Source of the DNA: Sphingomonas sp. PP-CE-1A-559 | GTDB taxonomy: Bacteria; Pseudomonadota; Alphaproteobacteria; Sphingomonadales; Sphingomonadaceae | Assembly: GCF_004340965.1 (NCBI RefSeq) | Contig: NZ_SLYA01000009.1 | Coordinates: forward strand, 1-64,000 | Length of the DNA: 64,000 nt | Direction of reading: 5' to 3' | Shown: positions 34,785-43,905 of the stretch, in pieces | Numbering within the stretch: the stretch's first letter is position 1 | How the letters are laid out: every line of letters begins with the position of its first letter | Position numbers and translations under genes: made by a program | The notes under the pieces: model-generated | Databases searched by the model: none | Told to the model about the DNA's origin: nothing | What the model saw: the letters and a program-made list of their open reading frames with translations, nothing else

Positions 34785-36101
34785 TCATGCCAGCGACCGT
34801 ACTCTGGGTGGTGACAACCGCTGAATAACGTAACGCACGCTTACGACGATCAACTGCGCCGCTAAAAATACCAACAACCCATAAACCAGGTAAGTATAGC
34901 GCGGCACGGGCTGCACTAGTGCATAGGGTAGTGCCGCCAACAGGATATAGAGACCTAGAGCGCCGTATCCGCGCCGACGTTGCAAAAGCCCGACGAGCAA
35001 GCCCATCAGTCCAAACGCATCGATCGTCGTAAAGATTGCTGCGCGTGCGTCTTTGATTGCGAACCACTCGGTAAAATTCATCTGCCATGGCCGAGGAAAG
35101 AAGAATTCCGCGTAATGCCGCAAGCACAATTCAACGAACGCTCCTGGGTTATTCTTGATCCAGCGCTCAGTTTGCACTCCCAAAGCCTTAGCATAGGGCA
35201 CTTCGCCCCCAGCCGCGCGTAGCGCGTTCGCCGCTACCGCGCTGTGATAGGGGTGAATAGCGTTAAGCCGCTGTGTGAGGACTTCCGCTGAAGGCGGTTG
35301 GGTCAAAGCGCCGGGATAATTTCCGATCGCCAGCTCTAGCCCAAAATTACTGCGCAACAGGACAGGACTACCCAGCTGCTGCTCGTTGCGGAGCGCCCAA
35401 GGGGCAACCAAAAGCGCGAGCGCGGCAGCACCGAGAAGCGCCAGCCGCCCAACGTCACGTATGGCAAAATGGCGAATCGCGAAGCTTGCCCAGCATACGT
35501 AGATCGCCAGCCCCGCTGGCGGGCTGACAAAGAAGGTTACAGCGGAAAGGCTCGCAATAAATACCAGATCTCCTCGTTTTGGTGCCAATTGTTCCTGAAG
35601 GTTTAGCAAAAAAACAAGATTGCTCACCGCGAGACACAACGCGAGCGCACCCTCCCAGTAGCGGAAATCAACCGTCTCTTGCGCAACGTAGATTGGGATA
35701 ATGCAAAGCAACCCCATGCCCAGACGAAGCGCAGCCGGATCGGCTCCTAGCTTCTCGAAAAGTCTACGTAATAGTAGATAAGCGGCTAAGGTCTGTGCTA
35801 GCGCCAAGACCAACAGCGTTAGGTTGGCAGCTACGGTTTTCGGTCCTAATACCCAAAAGATGACGCCCGCGATCCATGTTGTCACGGGCAGGATATGTGC
35901 GGTCGGGCCTTGGCCGGCAAAGAATGCATCGGAGAAGCCATTACCTGCGCTAAGACTGAGCGCAACGCGAGTGGCTTCTCCGGCTTCAACGAAAGAGGTG
36001 ACACCGCCTACCGCCGACAGCCAGGTCAACCGGAGGACCAGACCTACGACAAGGGCAGAAACGAGACCAGTTTTCGTAGATCGTTGAGCATTGATCGTCA
36101 T
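34785..36101 (-). CDS. GT-C fold membrane glycosyltransferase (GT39/ArnT-like)
   Basis: 438 residues with about 10 helices. The first periplasmic loop has FVEAGEATRVALSLSAGNGF, with the acidic residues typical of the PMT/ArnT catalytic loop, and AFFAGQGPTAHILPVTTW. Later, YWEGALALCLAVSNLVFLL and a periplasmic region of about 110 residues (GNYPGALTQPPSAEVL) match GT39-like architecture. It faces the GtrB-like gene tail-to-tail with an AT-rich 188-base gap. Acceptor unknown. Confidence 0.72.
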   Translation of the reverse strand: MTINAQRSTKTGLVSALVVGLVLRLTWLSAVGGVTSFVEAGEATRVALSLSAGNGFSDAFFAGQGPTAHILPVTTWIAGVIFWVLGPKTVAANLTLLVLALAQTLAAYLLLRRLFEKLGADPAALRLGMGLLCIIPIYVAQETVDFRYWEGALALCLAVSNLVFLLNLQEQLAPKRGDLVFIASLSAVTFFVSPPAGLAIYVCWASFAIRHFAIRDVGRLALLGAAALALLVAPWALRNEQQLGSPVLLRSNFGLELAIGNYPGALTQPPSAEVLTQRLNAIHPYHSAVAANALRAAGGEVPYAKALGVQTERWIKNNPGAFVELCLRHYAEFFFPRPWQMNFTEWFAIKDARAAIFTTIDAFGLMGLLVGLLQRRRGYGALGLYILLAALPYALVQPVPRYTYLVYGLLVFLAAQLIVVSVRYVIQRLSPPRVRSLA

Positions 36102-36495
36102 CGCTGCTATCCGCCCCCTAATCCGGTAACGCCGTCACTTATCGAGTGGCGGTGGGTCATTCGTACACAGACTGACGGCATTTCTGGTCGCAGGTTTTCT
36201 GGTTGCAAAGCGGCATGTTCGCTTCTGGTAGCATATGCGTCCGGTAGTAACGAACGGCCAGTTACTGGCCCGCCTATACCGGCTCTCAACGTCCGATTGT
36301 GGGCATACTCGCACTCCGGTTACCGCACGTCTGGCGAATGCTATGCCGACGGCGCGCCGCGCGTCCATCAGATTGGCACCAAGTCCTTGCGCCCGTCTTC
36401 GCAGACCCGTGGGTGGCGTATTCGCGACAACCGACCGTCGAACGACGAAATATCGGTAGTTCCGCGTGACGGGGCGGCCGGAAGCGCCGACACCG
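36102..36495. other. Intergenic region between exonuclease and GT-C gene
   Basis: Contains the TTCTGGTNGCA repeats and the GT-C leader. Open frames here are low quality and not listed. Confidence 0.45.
36182..36233 (-). repeat. Three direct repeats upstream of the GT-C gene
   Basis: TTCTGGTNGCA at 36182-36192, 36197-36207 and 36223-36233 (minus-strand TGCNACCAGAA). They lie 81-132 bases before the gene start, so they may be regulator sites. Confidence 0.45.
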
Positions 36496-37059
36496 TCAGC
36501 CTCCACGACGGTATTGCTCCGCCAGTTCCGTCGCGGCGCCTCGAACCGCAAGCCATCGTTGACGCTCCGCCTCGGCGTCCGCCAGTGCTCTATGAGCTGG
36601 CGCCTTGCCGCGCGCGCGCATCTCGATCAGCGTGACCAGATTCTCGACCGTTGCGTCCAGCAGGTCGGGCGGGACACTGGGGGCAAGGATCATGCGGGCT
36701 TCTTCGTCGATGGCATCATCGGTGTCGCGAAGGCGAAGCGCCCGCCGGCCGAGGCCCGCACCACGAAGCAGGACGCTAAGCCACTTCCCGTCCCAGGATG
36801 GCGCGCTGGCGAGGAGGTCGTGGCCGGAAAGTATGTCGATCATGCGCTGCGCAACGACGTCATGGGGCTCTCCTGCGCTCACAAGCGTGCTGCGAGGGAT
36901 GCGATGAATCGCCTCCGCGTCTTCGTGCCAGTCGATCCACGATGGTGCTGGGCGGATGAGGTGGGTTTCGGACCGCCCGTCCGCAAACACCCACGCCACC
37001 TCGATCGGGTAGCTTTGCTTGGCGAGCGACGAGGCTTCGAAGTCGAGAAAAACCAGCAT
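36496..37059 (-). CDS. DEDDh-type 3'-5' exonuclease
   Basis: A 187-residue RNase-T/DnaQ-like nuclease. Metal-binding residues: Asp6 and Glu8 (VFLDFEASSL), Asp90 (APSWDGKW), and His156/Asp161 (PAHRALADAEAE, the DEDDh form). A tail helix completes it. The short length suits a stand-alone exonuclease, not a polymerase subunit. It lies beside the integrase gene, the two separated by a palindromic element. Confidence 0.82.
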   Translation of the reverse strand: MLVFLDFEASSLAKQSYPIEVAWVFADGRSETHLIRPAPSWIDWHEDAEAIHRIPRSTLVSAGEPHDVVAQRMIDILSGHDLLASAPSWDGKWLSVLLRGAGLGRRALRLRDTDDAIDEEARMILAPSVPPDLLDATVENLVTLIEMRARGKAPAHRALADAEAERQRWLAVRGAATELAEQYRRGG

Positions 37060-37210
37060 GAGATCGTTAGCAGCCTTCGCGGGATGGTCCGAATTGATAG
37101 TGCATCAGCGTCTCCGCCGCCATGGCTGGGCATAAGCTGGGCCGCGACGGCCAAGGCGCTTTTCACAGACCTGGGCGCGCCTATCGACTAAATTAAATTC
37201 CGCCAACTAC

Positions 37211-37238
37211 TCGACATGTTTTCGTGTCGACATGTCGA
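37211..37238. promoter_or_regulatory. Palindrome cluster between exonuclease and integrase
   Basis: TCGACATG at 37211-37218 is repeated inside the perfect palindrome TCGACATGTCGA at 37227-37238, which overlaps a second palindrome TGTCGACA. The set is 152-179 bases before the exonuclease start and 66 bases past the integrase stop. Either an operator or a recombinase core site. Confidence 0.4.
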
Positions 37239-37303
37239 ATATCATACATTCAAAGGGGGTCTGCTTATGAAGCGCAGGCAAGACACACATTATAATCAAA
37301 GAC

Positions 37304-38338
37304 TTACAGAAATCGCTGTCCCGCATGATCCTTGAAGAGATCCGCATTACGGACATAGTCGGCAAGCACCTGTACCGATTTATGTCGGCTCACCTCCTGT
37401 AGTTTGAAGATCGTCGCCCCTTGCGACGCGCCCTCGGTGAGGAACCCTGCGCGTAAGGAATGCCCCGCAAAGTGCGTCGGATCATACCCGGCTGCCGCTG
37501 CATGATGCTGGACCAGCCGTGCGATCGCGCGATCCGACATGGGGGCAGGGGTCATCGCATCGCGCCGCGACAGGCGCCGAAACAGCGGCCCCTCGGCATG
37601 CCCAGCCGCAGCCATCCAGGCGAGAAGCAACGCCTTGGGTCGAATGCGCGAGCCTTCGGGGATAGCGATGACGATGCCCTGCCGCGCCTGATCGGTCTTC
37701 GAATGGGCGATGGTCAGCCTCAGCCCTTCGGGCACGATCCCGATATGCTCGACTTGCAGTGCGACGATCTCGGAGCGCCGCAACGCAGCCGCCATGCCGA
37801 TCGCCAGGATCGCGCGGTCGCGTAGCGCCCTAAGCCCTTCGCCTTCGATCGCCGCCAGCATGTTGCGGAGCGCGGCCGCGTCTGCGGGATGCTTTTGCCG
37901 TTTGGCACCGCCGTGTTCCGCGCGAATGCCGGCGAGCACTTCGGCCAGGCGCCCCGCGGTCGGCATGGCGGTCGGCGCGGGATACCCGCCAGCGCGGTGA
38001 TGATGCCCGATCGCCGCCACCCGCCGATTGATCGTCGACGGGTTGAGGCCGGCGGTTGCCTGATCGCTGGCAAAGACGGCGACGACATCGGGCGTTGCCG
38101 GCAATGAGGCCAGGCCGTGCTGCGTGCACCAGCTCATGAAGATCGCCCAATCGGAGTCATACGCGCGCCGCGTCGCACCGGCGCGGGCGGCTTTGGCGTA
38201 TGCGGCCGCCCGCTCGATCTTTTCATGAAGGATAGCAGGAAGCGTCGGCTCAATGGACTCGACATTCACGAGCGCGTTTGGCACCGGCGCGAGGTCGAGA
38301 TCGACCGGCGTGGGCTCGAGGGGGTGTGGAGCGACCAT
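37304..38338 (-). CDS. Tyrosine recombinase/site-specific integrase
   Basis: 344 residues. The N-terminal SAM-like DNA-binding domain is about 35-135 (TRRAYDSDWAIFMSW, INRRVAAIGHHHRAGG). The catalytic domain has Arg187 (ALRRSEIVAL), Lys214 (HSKTDQ), His293 and Arg296 (AGHSLRAGF), His319 (SRHKSV) and Tyr328 (ADYVRN), so it looks active. Start at ATG 38338; an upstream in-frame start would add 12 residues. The lack of adjacent xis, rep or transfer genes argues for a solo chromosomal or old-island integrase. Confidence 0.88.
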   Translation of the reverse strand: MVAPHPLEPTPVDLDLAPVPNALVNVESIEPTLPAILHEKIERAAAYAKAARAGATRRAYDSDWAIFMSWCTQHGLASLPATPDVVAVFASDQATAGLNPSTINRRVAAIGHHHRAGGYPAPTAMPTAGRLAEVLAGIRAEHGGAKRQKHPADAAALRNMLAAIEGEGLRALRDRAILAIGMAAALRRSEIVALQVEHIGIVPEGLRLTIAHSKTDQARQGIVIAIPEGSRIRPKALLLAWMAAAGHAEGPLFRRLSRRDAMTPAPMSDRAIARLVQHHAAAAGYDPTHFAGHSLRAGFLTEGASQGATIFKLQEVSRHKSVQVLADYVRNADLFKDHAGQRFL

Positions 38339-38690
38339 ATAAAACGTGTGCCACACTCGATTTTCGCACGCCACCCTTTCGTCCGAGAATGACAGTTATC
38401 GGACACAAGGGGGCGCGTCACTCAGTCCCCTAGCCCGGCGTTCACACCCGGTTGATCTCAGGTACTTTGGCCACCGGATGACGATGGCCAATTCCCTTGT
38501 CGGATAGTTGACGAACCGAGCCCTGCAGTCGCGCGGTCGGTAATGACGGCAGTCACAACATCTGGCGCTGCCAGCGGCAATGCTGCGGTGACTTGTGTAT
38601 CAGGCGACCAAGCTTGTCCGATCAGGATGATATGCGCGATTTTGGCGCAGCGTGCTCATGACCAAAAATTGGCGCGGTCGGCGCGATAGG
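38339..38690. other. Intergenic region between acyltransferase and integrase
   Basis: Holds the integrase leader. No gene, tRNA or clear att duplication found. Confidence 0.4.
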
Positions 38691-39650
38691 TTACCGCACG
38701 AGAAATTGTAGCGGCTTGATGGCCCATAGGATGCTGACACTGATAAGTGACGCTATGAGCGTGACTACGGCTATTAGAAAAATCTGGTAAAAGTGGTCCG
38801 GCTTAAAATATATTGTCAACACAGTAAGAATACCGAGATGAACCAAATACATCCCGAATGAGTACTTCCCTAATTTCGAGAACATTCTTGCCCAGTAATC
38901 TGGAATTCTTAGCGACGCGGCAAAAACAAAAAGACCCATAGCCGGCGTTGTGATCAGTTGATCAATATGGTTGTTATGGAGAATATGTACCTCGAAGAGA
39001 TACGCTACCATTGAACCACTTAATCCAACAAGCGCGGCGGTTCCACCAAAGTGATGTGACGATTGATAGCGATAGCCAATAAAAACCAGTAGGAAGCCAA
39101 AGAACGGCCCGTTCCTGGAATTCATCATCGGCGCATAGCCTTCTGGGATATAGGCGCCCATCAACAACCCAATGCCGTATAATATCAAGGCCAGAATAAG
39201 CGTTGCGGTGACAGGCCACCGCTGTGTTACCCGCAACAGGATCAGGCACATTCCTAGAGAGGGCACAAACCAGAGGTGAATGGCAGGCCCGCCGAACAGT
39301 ATTACGCGACCAATATCGCGAATAGACATCGACGAAAAATCAGAGGTCAGAAATATGAGGTATATGCATACCCAAAACACATAGGGGATACCCAACCGGA
39401 TCATCACCCGACGTATCTCGGATATAGTAGAACGAGATTTACCCGCGGCAAAATATCCCGCTGCAACAAAGAAGAACGGGACAGCCCATCGGCTAAATGT
39501 ATTAACCCAATAGGAAGGGCCATCCACGATCGGCGCATGTATAAATATTACCGCCAAAACCGCTATTATACGAACCGCATCGACGCCGTAATTTCTGGAT
39601 TCTTGCGCCGGCTTTATACCATGCGCGTCCACAGCTGATTCTGGTATCAT
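38691..39650 (-). CDS. Acyltransferase-3 family membrane O-acyltransferase
   Basis: About 319 residues, 10 helices. Family signs: YGVDAVRIIAVLAVIFIHAP (His in the first helix), YWVNTFSRWAVPFFFVAAGY, the RIGIPYVFWV-type stretch and LWFVPSLGMCLILL. It would transfer acetyl, succinyl or similar groups to a sugar on the periplasmic face. It is AT-richer than its neighbours, suggesting recent acquisition. ATG at 39650 chosen; a TTG four codons earlier is possible. It ends the minus-strand GT operon. Confidence 0.85.
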   Translation of the reverse strand: MIPESAVDAHGIKPAQESRNYGVDAVRIIAVLAVIFIHAPIVDGPSYWVNTFSRWAVPFFFVAAGYFAAGKSRSTISEIRRVMIRLGIPYVFWVCIYLIFLTSDFSSMSIRDIGRVILFGGPAIHLWFVPSLGMCLILLRVTQRWPVTATLILALILYGIGLLMGAYIPEGYAPMMNSRNGPFFGFLLVFIGYRYQSSHHFGGTAALVGLSGSMVAYLFEVHILHNNHIDQLITTPAMGLFVFAASLRIPDYWARMFSKLGKYSFGMYLVHLGILTVLTIYFKPDHFYQIFLIAVVTLIASLISVSILWAIKPLQFLVR

Positions 39651-39727
39651 GTCGAGACTCAACTGTTAAATTTACTGCTTTACGTGCATACTATGCTCGG
39701 CGCGCGTCAATCATTACCGAGCCGGTA

Positions 39728-40069
39728 TTAATACGTACAGCCCTCCTCACCGACCTTGCGGGCAAAGGGCTGACCCGACCGATCGGTGCCACGTATGCCG
39801 CTACGCGGATTGCACATTTGAAACCATTGAGCGCCAGTGGAATCCTCACCTTGGAGTCGCCAGCCGTCCAAGTTCTGACTGACATATTCCGTCCAGCTTT
39901 GTCCGTCGCTCGTCGTCCCCTTGCGCACGAGACGCTGTCCTATCCGCCGCTCGATATATGTCGAGCCATCCGCAGCAGTGCAATTGCGAACAAGGCCACT
40001 ACCTCCGCAAGTCAGAGTGCTACTGTCCGACTGCATAGCAGCAAGAGCAAGTATCAATACGACGCTCAT
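39728..40069 (-). CDS. Small secreted Cys-containing protein
   Basis: 113 residues. A signal peptide (MSVVLILALAAMQS) is followed by LTCGGSGLVRNCTAADG and YIERRIGQRLVRKGTTSDGQ, a repeat-like G-x-x-S-x-G pattern with four Cys. ATG at 40069 follows AGGA by 7 bases. It lies next to the GT gene stop, so it is co-transcribed. Unknown; the locus suggests binding to the polysaccharide. Confidence 0.6.
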   Translation of the reverse strand: MSVVLILALAAMQSDSSTLTCGGSGLVRNCTAADGSTYIERRIGQRLVRKGTTSDGQSWTEYVSQNLDGWRLQGEDSTGAQWFQMCNPRSGIRGTDRSGQPFARKVGEEGCTY

Positions 40070-40071
40070 TA

Positions 40072-41205
40072 TCACATCCTGCTTTGTCGAGGCTGATCGG
40101 GGACAAAATTAACTGGTCGGCCGACATCCAGCGATCGACCTGTGTGAGATTGCATCCAATCCAGCAACCGCGATTTTTCTGCCGAATGCTCTTGCAGCAG
40201 CATATCGTAACGGCCGCGCACCGTTGCTCGCATGTCGCTTCGATAGTGTGCGACAAATTCCCTTAGAGCGGCGGTAAAATCGCTACCAACCGGGACGGCA
40301 ATGCCGCCGTCGGTGCCGATATCCTCGCCAATCCGACCGCGGTCGAACGCCACGACTGCGACGCCTTCACGCATCGCTTCCAGATTGACCATGCCTTGGG
40401 TTTCAGTTGGGTACAGAGTTGGAAAGACAAAGATATCAAGACTCTCGAAGAAGACCTGTTTGTCGCGTGCATAGATAGGGCCGATCCACTGCATGTCAGG
40501 GCCGAACCGTTCTTCATGTGCGGCGATGGCAGCCCGTATGGCCGCGTCATGGCACGGTCCGGCCATGATCAGACGAACATCGTCTTTCGTTTCGCGCAGT
40601 TTGGCAAAGGCATCGAGCAGAACATAGGCACCTTTTTCGGCAGTGATGTTGGCCAGATACCCCAAGGTAATACCCGTTCGTATACCGCCAGCGGCATGGG
40701 CATGATTGCGGCCTTCACCCTCGGCATGCTCGACAATGCCGATATTGCTATAACCCAAATATTGATCCACCCCGTACTGTCCAGCCATCTTGCCTCCGAT
40801 GGTACCCGACTGGACGATATGCAGCGCTCCCTTCCCGGCGACACGGACCAGCATACGCATAATGCTGGAATGTTGCGTCACATAGCTTAGCGAATGATGG
40901 TGAAAAACGACGGCCTTGCCCGATATCCTCGCACACATGCACAGCAGTATTGTAAGAACCATCGCTGCCCCGTTGTTCACGGGCAGATAGGCCAATGGCG
41001 CACGAGAGCAAAGAATCGCCCAGGCGGCGACCACGTGACGTCTCAAGCGTCGTAGCAGACGGGATTTTACAGCGTCGCTGGGGCCAATATCGTGGACAGC
41101 CACGGTAAACCCCTGTTCGCAGAAGAGTGCAATCATACGCTCAGTCGCTAGCGATTGACCGTGAACGGGAGGCGCCAAGTTACCGGCTGCAAGAATATCC
41201 GTCAT
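40072..41205 (-). CDS. GT4 glycosyltransferase
   Basis: 377 residues, GT-B fold. The N-domain has NLAPPVHGQSLATERMI (donor/acceptor loop); the C-domain has TLGYLANITAEKGAYVLLDA and the GT4 EX7E-type block PTETQGMVNLEAM. Retaining enzyme using an NDP-sugar on the cytoplasmic face. It lies 43 bases after the GT2 gene and just before the small secreted gene. Sugar unknown. Confidence 0.87.
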   Translation of the reverse strand: MTDILAAGNLAPPVHGQSLATERMIALFCEQGFTVAVHDIGPSDAVKSRLLRRLRRHVVAAWAILCSRAPLAYLPVNNGAAMVLTILLCMCARISGKAVVFHHHSLSYVTQHSSIMRMLVRVAGKGALHIVQSGTIGGKMAGQYGVDQYLGYSNIGIVEHAEGEGRNHAHAAGGIRTGITLGYLANITAEKGAYVLLDAFAKLRETKDDVRLIMAGPCHDAAIRAAIAAHEERFGPDMQWIGPIYARDKQVFFESLDIFVFPTLYPTETQGMVNLEAMREGVAVVAFDRGRIGEDIGTDGGIAVPVGSDFTAALREFVAHYRSDMRATVRGRYDMLLQEHSAEKSRLLDWMQSHTGRSLDVGRPVNFVPDQPRQSRM

Positions 41206-41248
41206 ACATTGGCCCTCTGCAGCCCCGAGACAGCTCGCGCGTAGCGCG

Positions 41249-42076
41249 TCATGTTTGCTTGAGTGTGCGCCGAAGACGCTTGAGCTGTTGCCGCTGCAAC
41301 GCTGCCTCGTTGAACATCATATGGAACAGCTTTCGTCGGATCAGCAGCGCGGCCATCCGAACTTGTTCGACCGTGCCGAGTTCATGCGCCTCGCGCAATT
41401 CCCTGAATTGACTGAGAAGAGATGTCCAATTGCCTGGCGAGGAGGATGCTCCGCCTTGAGCGAACAATGCGATGGGAACAGCAACGTGACGCCGAGGAAG
41501 TGCGGTGAACGCCGCTTTCAGGAATTTGGTATCGGCAGCAAAGTGCATTGTGGCGTCATAGGGATGACGCTGATGATAAGCGGTGGGTATCAAAATCGAC
41601 TGATGCGACGGCAGGATTCCGACCCTCAGTGCCTCGTCGGTCAACTCCGGCGCCGGTACCACTATCGCCTCACCAGCAATGGTCTTGATACAATCGCCGT
41701 ACACGATCACAGTATCCAGACTGCCCTGGTTCGACCGGATCATAGCGTCGAACGCTGCCGCATCGACCAGGCAATCCCCTGAGTTCATAAAGCAGATCGT
41801 TTTACCTCGAGCGACCGCCAACCCCTTGTTCATGGCATCATATTTGCCCTTGTCGGGACCATGAATGTTACGAATCCCGGCAAATTCGGCCGTTACCGAA
41901 GCGCAGCTATCGTCGGGGGATCCGTCCACGACGATCCGTTCGTACTCCTCAGGCAGGCCGGCAAGGCTAGTCAGGGTCACCCGAAGGTCGGCAGGGTTGC
42001 GATAGCAGATGGTTACAAAGGTGACGTTGGGGTGAGATCCCAATGGCGATATAATTGGAGGGAACGGCCCCGTCAT
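41249..42076 (-). CDS. GT2 glycosyltransferase
   Basis: 275 residues, GT-A fold: TFVTICYRNPADLRVTLTSL, IVVDGSPDDS, the PDKGKYDAMNKGLAVARG block and FMNSGDC, typical of WcaA-like GT2 enzymes. The C-terminal tail is basic (RRKLFHMMF, LKRLRRTLKQ) and may bind membrane. Its ATG overlaps the WcaI-type gene as ATGA. Confidence 0.87.
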   Translation of the reverse strand: MTGPFPPIISPLGSHPNVTFVTICYRNPADLRVTLTSLAGLPEEYERIVVDGSPDDSCASVTAEFAGIRNIHGPDKGKYDAMNKGLAVARGKTICFMNSGDCLVDAAAFDAMIRSNQGSLDTVIVYGDCIKTIAGEAIVVPAPELTDEALRVGILPSHQSILIPTAYHQRHPYDATMHFAADTKFLKAAFTALPRRHVAVPIALFAQGGASSSPGNWTSLLSQFRELREAHELGTVEQVRMAALLIRRKLFHMMFNEAALQRQQLKRLRRTLKQT

Positions 42077-43314
42077 GCCAATTGCTTCCTGGAACGTGCA
42101 TTCGAGAATGCCGGGATCAGGCGGTTGAGAATGGCATTGTAATCCCAGACATTTTCAGCGCGATGCCGTGCCACTACGCCCAATCGTCGCCTCTGTGGCG
42201 CGTCATCAATTAGCTGTTCGAGTGCGCGGGCGAAAGCGTTGATATCGCCAGGCGGTACAACGCGGCCGCAGCCTTCGACCTCACGCGCCAGACCAGTACC
42301 CGGCATCGCGGTCGTTAGTACTGGGCGGCCCGATGCCAGCATGTTGGCCAGCTTTGACGGCAGGACCAGATCCGCCGCATCCGCCAGCTGAGGCAAAAGA
42401 TGCACCGTGGCCAGTCCCAGCAGATCGCCCAGCCGTTCTCTTGGTTGCAGATCATGGAAACGAATGTTTTGTAACCCTGCTTCCTTGGCCTGTGCCTCGA
42501 TACGTGCCCGGTTAGGCCCTTGACCGCATACAACAAAGGTCAGGTCGTTACGCGTACGAAGCCGTATTGCGGCCTCGATGACCAGTTCGATCCCCTGCTT
42601 GTTCGCAATGTTACCTGAGTACAACGCAACGTGCGGCGTCGTGATGGCCCATTCCTTACGATAAGACGACTCGCCGGTAAGCGGACGGATACCGGCAATG
42701 TCCGCCCAGTTGCGGAACTCGACGATACGACCGGGGTCCACACCCGATTGCTCCAGCTTTGCGCACATCTCGGGGCTGATGCTGCTTACGCGGTCGAACG
42801 AACGGAATATTCCACGTTCGAGACGCGCAGCCAATGTCCCCAGCGTGGTATCCTGCCGCAACAGGCCAGTGGCAAACGCCGCTTCCACCTCGAAGTCCTG
42901 AACATGCAGCCAGTTCAAGGCGCCCGTCAATTTTGACGCTATCACGGCCAACGGCGCAGCAGCCAAAGACGGGGCTACCGTGAAGACAATGTCGGGCCGA
43001 AACCGGAGGGCCGCGGCGAGCATCGGCCCCGCGGCCGAGACAGCAAAGGTCGCATGATGAACTAGCCGCTTTAGCCCGCTCGGGTCTGTCGGCACATAAT
43101 GTGGGCACCGTGTGACGGTGACGTCGTGCTCTATCGTGCGCTGCCAAAGACCTCCGTACCCCGCAGGCACCTGCCACTGGGGGTAATAGGGATGCCCCGC
43201 GATGACCCTTACTGAGTGACCTGCGCGAGCCAGTCCCTGGCTCAGACCTGTCGTATACGGGCCGATACCGATCTCTTCAGGAGCGTAGTTGAGCCCCAAC
43301 ACCAGAATACGCAT
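42073..43314 (-). CDS. WcaI-type GT4 glycosyltransferase
   Basis: 413 residues. WcaI-family N-terminus LGLNYAPEEIGIGPYTTGLS and GHPYYPQWQVPAGYGGLW, then a GT4 C-domain (ALYSGNIANKQGIELVIEAA, VLPSKLANMLASGRPVLTT). WcaI acts in colanic acid assembly. First gene of a minus-strand operon; the 591-base divergent region upstream holds its promoter. Confidence 0.88.
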   Translation of the reverse strand: MRILVLGLNYAPEEIGIGPYTTGLSQGLARAGHSVRVIAGHPYYPQWQVPAGYGGLWQRTIEHDVTVTRCPHYVPTDPSGLKRLVHHATFAVSAAGPMLAAALRFRPDIVFTVAPSLAAAPLAVIASKLTGALNWLHVQDFEVEAAFATGLLRQDTTLGTLAARLERGIFRSFDRVSSISPEMCAKLEQSGVDPGRIVEFRNWADIAGIRPLTGESSYRKEWAITTPHVALYSGNIANKQGIELVIEAAIRLRTRNDLTFVVCGQGPNRARIEAQAKEAGLQNIRFHDLQPRERLGDLLGLATVHLLPQLADAADLVLPSKLANMLASGRPVLTTAMPGTGLAREVEGCGRVVPPGDINAFARALEQLIDDAPQRRRLGVVARHRAENVWDYNAILNRLIPAFSNARSRKQLA

Positions 43315-43905
43315 GGTATTAGTACCGATGCTTCGGGAACCGTTGGCACGCTACGCCTTCACGACGCCTGATGCTAATCGGTCGATACAATCGGTTGATA
43401 AGGATTATCGCCATCATTTTACGCAATTTACTAACAGGTTTGGCCTCGTTATTGGAAACTTCGCCATGTAGACTAAACTATAAGCACCGCTTTTATGGAC
43501 AATGCACGTGACCAGGGTGCTTGGCCCGTCACCATGTGTCATTAATTAACCTATTTTAGCAACTACAATGCACCAGTATGGGTAACGAGCCACGTGTAAG
43601 CCGGACGCGTGGCCATAGAGACAGTATGAGAAACGTACAACGCATCTCGGCCACTGGCGTGCCATCTCCTACCTGCTTGTCTCTGCAACTGGTCGCATTT
43701 CGGGTCTAGATACGGATCCAAATGGGCTTGGATGCTGTATCGAAACAAAAACCTGAAACGTAGGGCCGCGATATGCCGCGGCTTCCGTCCTATCGACATA
43801 GCCTGTGAAGCGATCCGCCGAATATCGATCAACGGCAGGTCGTTGCCCGTATGCGTTGCCGGTGATAGGCGCCAACTCGCGTGTTCAGCAGGAGTAGCTT
43901 CGATA
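43315..43905. other. Divergent promoter region inside the polysaccharide locus
   Basis: 591 bases between oppositely oriented GT genes, AT-richer than coding sequence. No operator repeat stands out. Confidence 0.45.

Noticed and set aside
36135..36551. 138-codon minus-strand frame between the exonuclease and GT-C genes
   Set aside because: Overlaps the exonuclease 3' end, Arg-rich random composition, no ribosome site.
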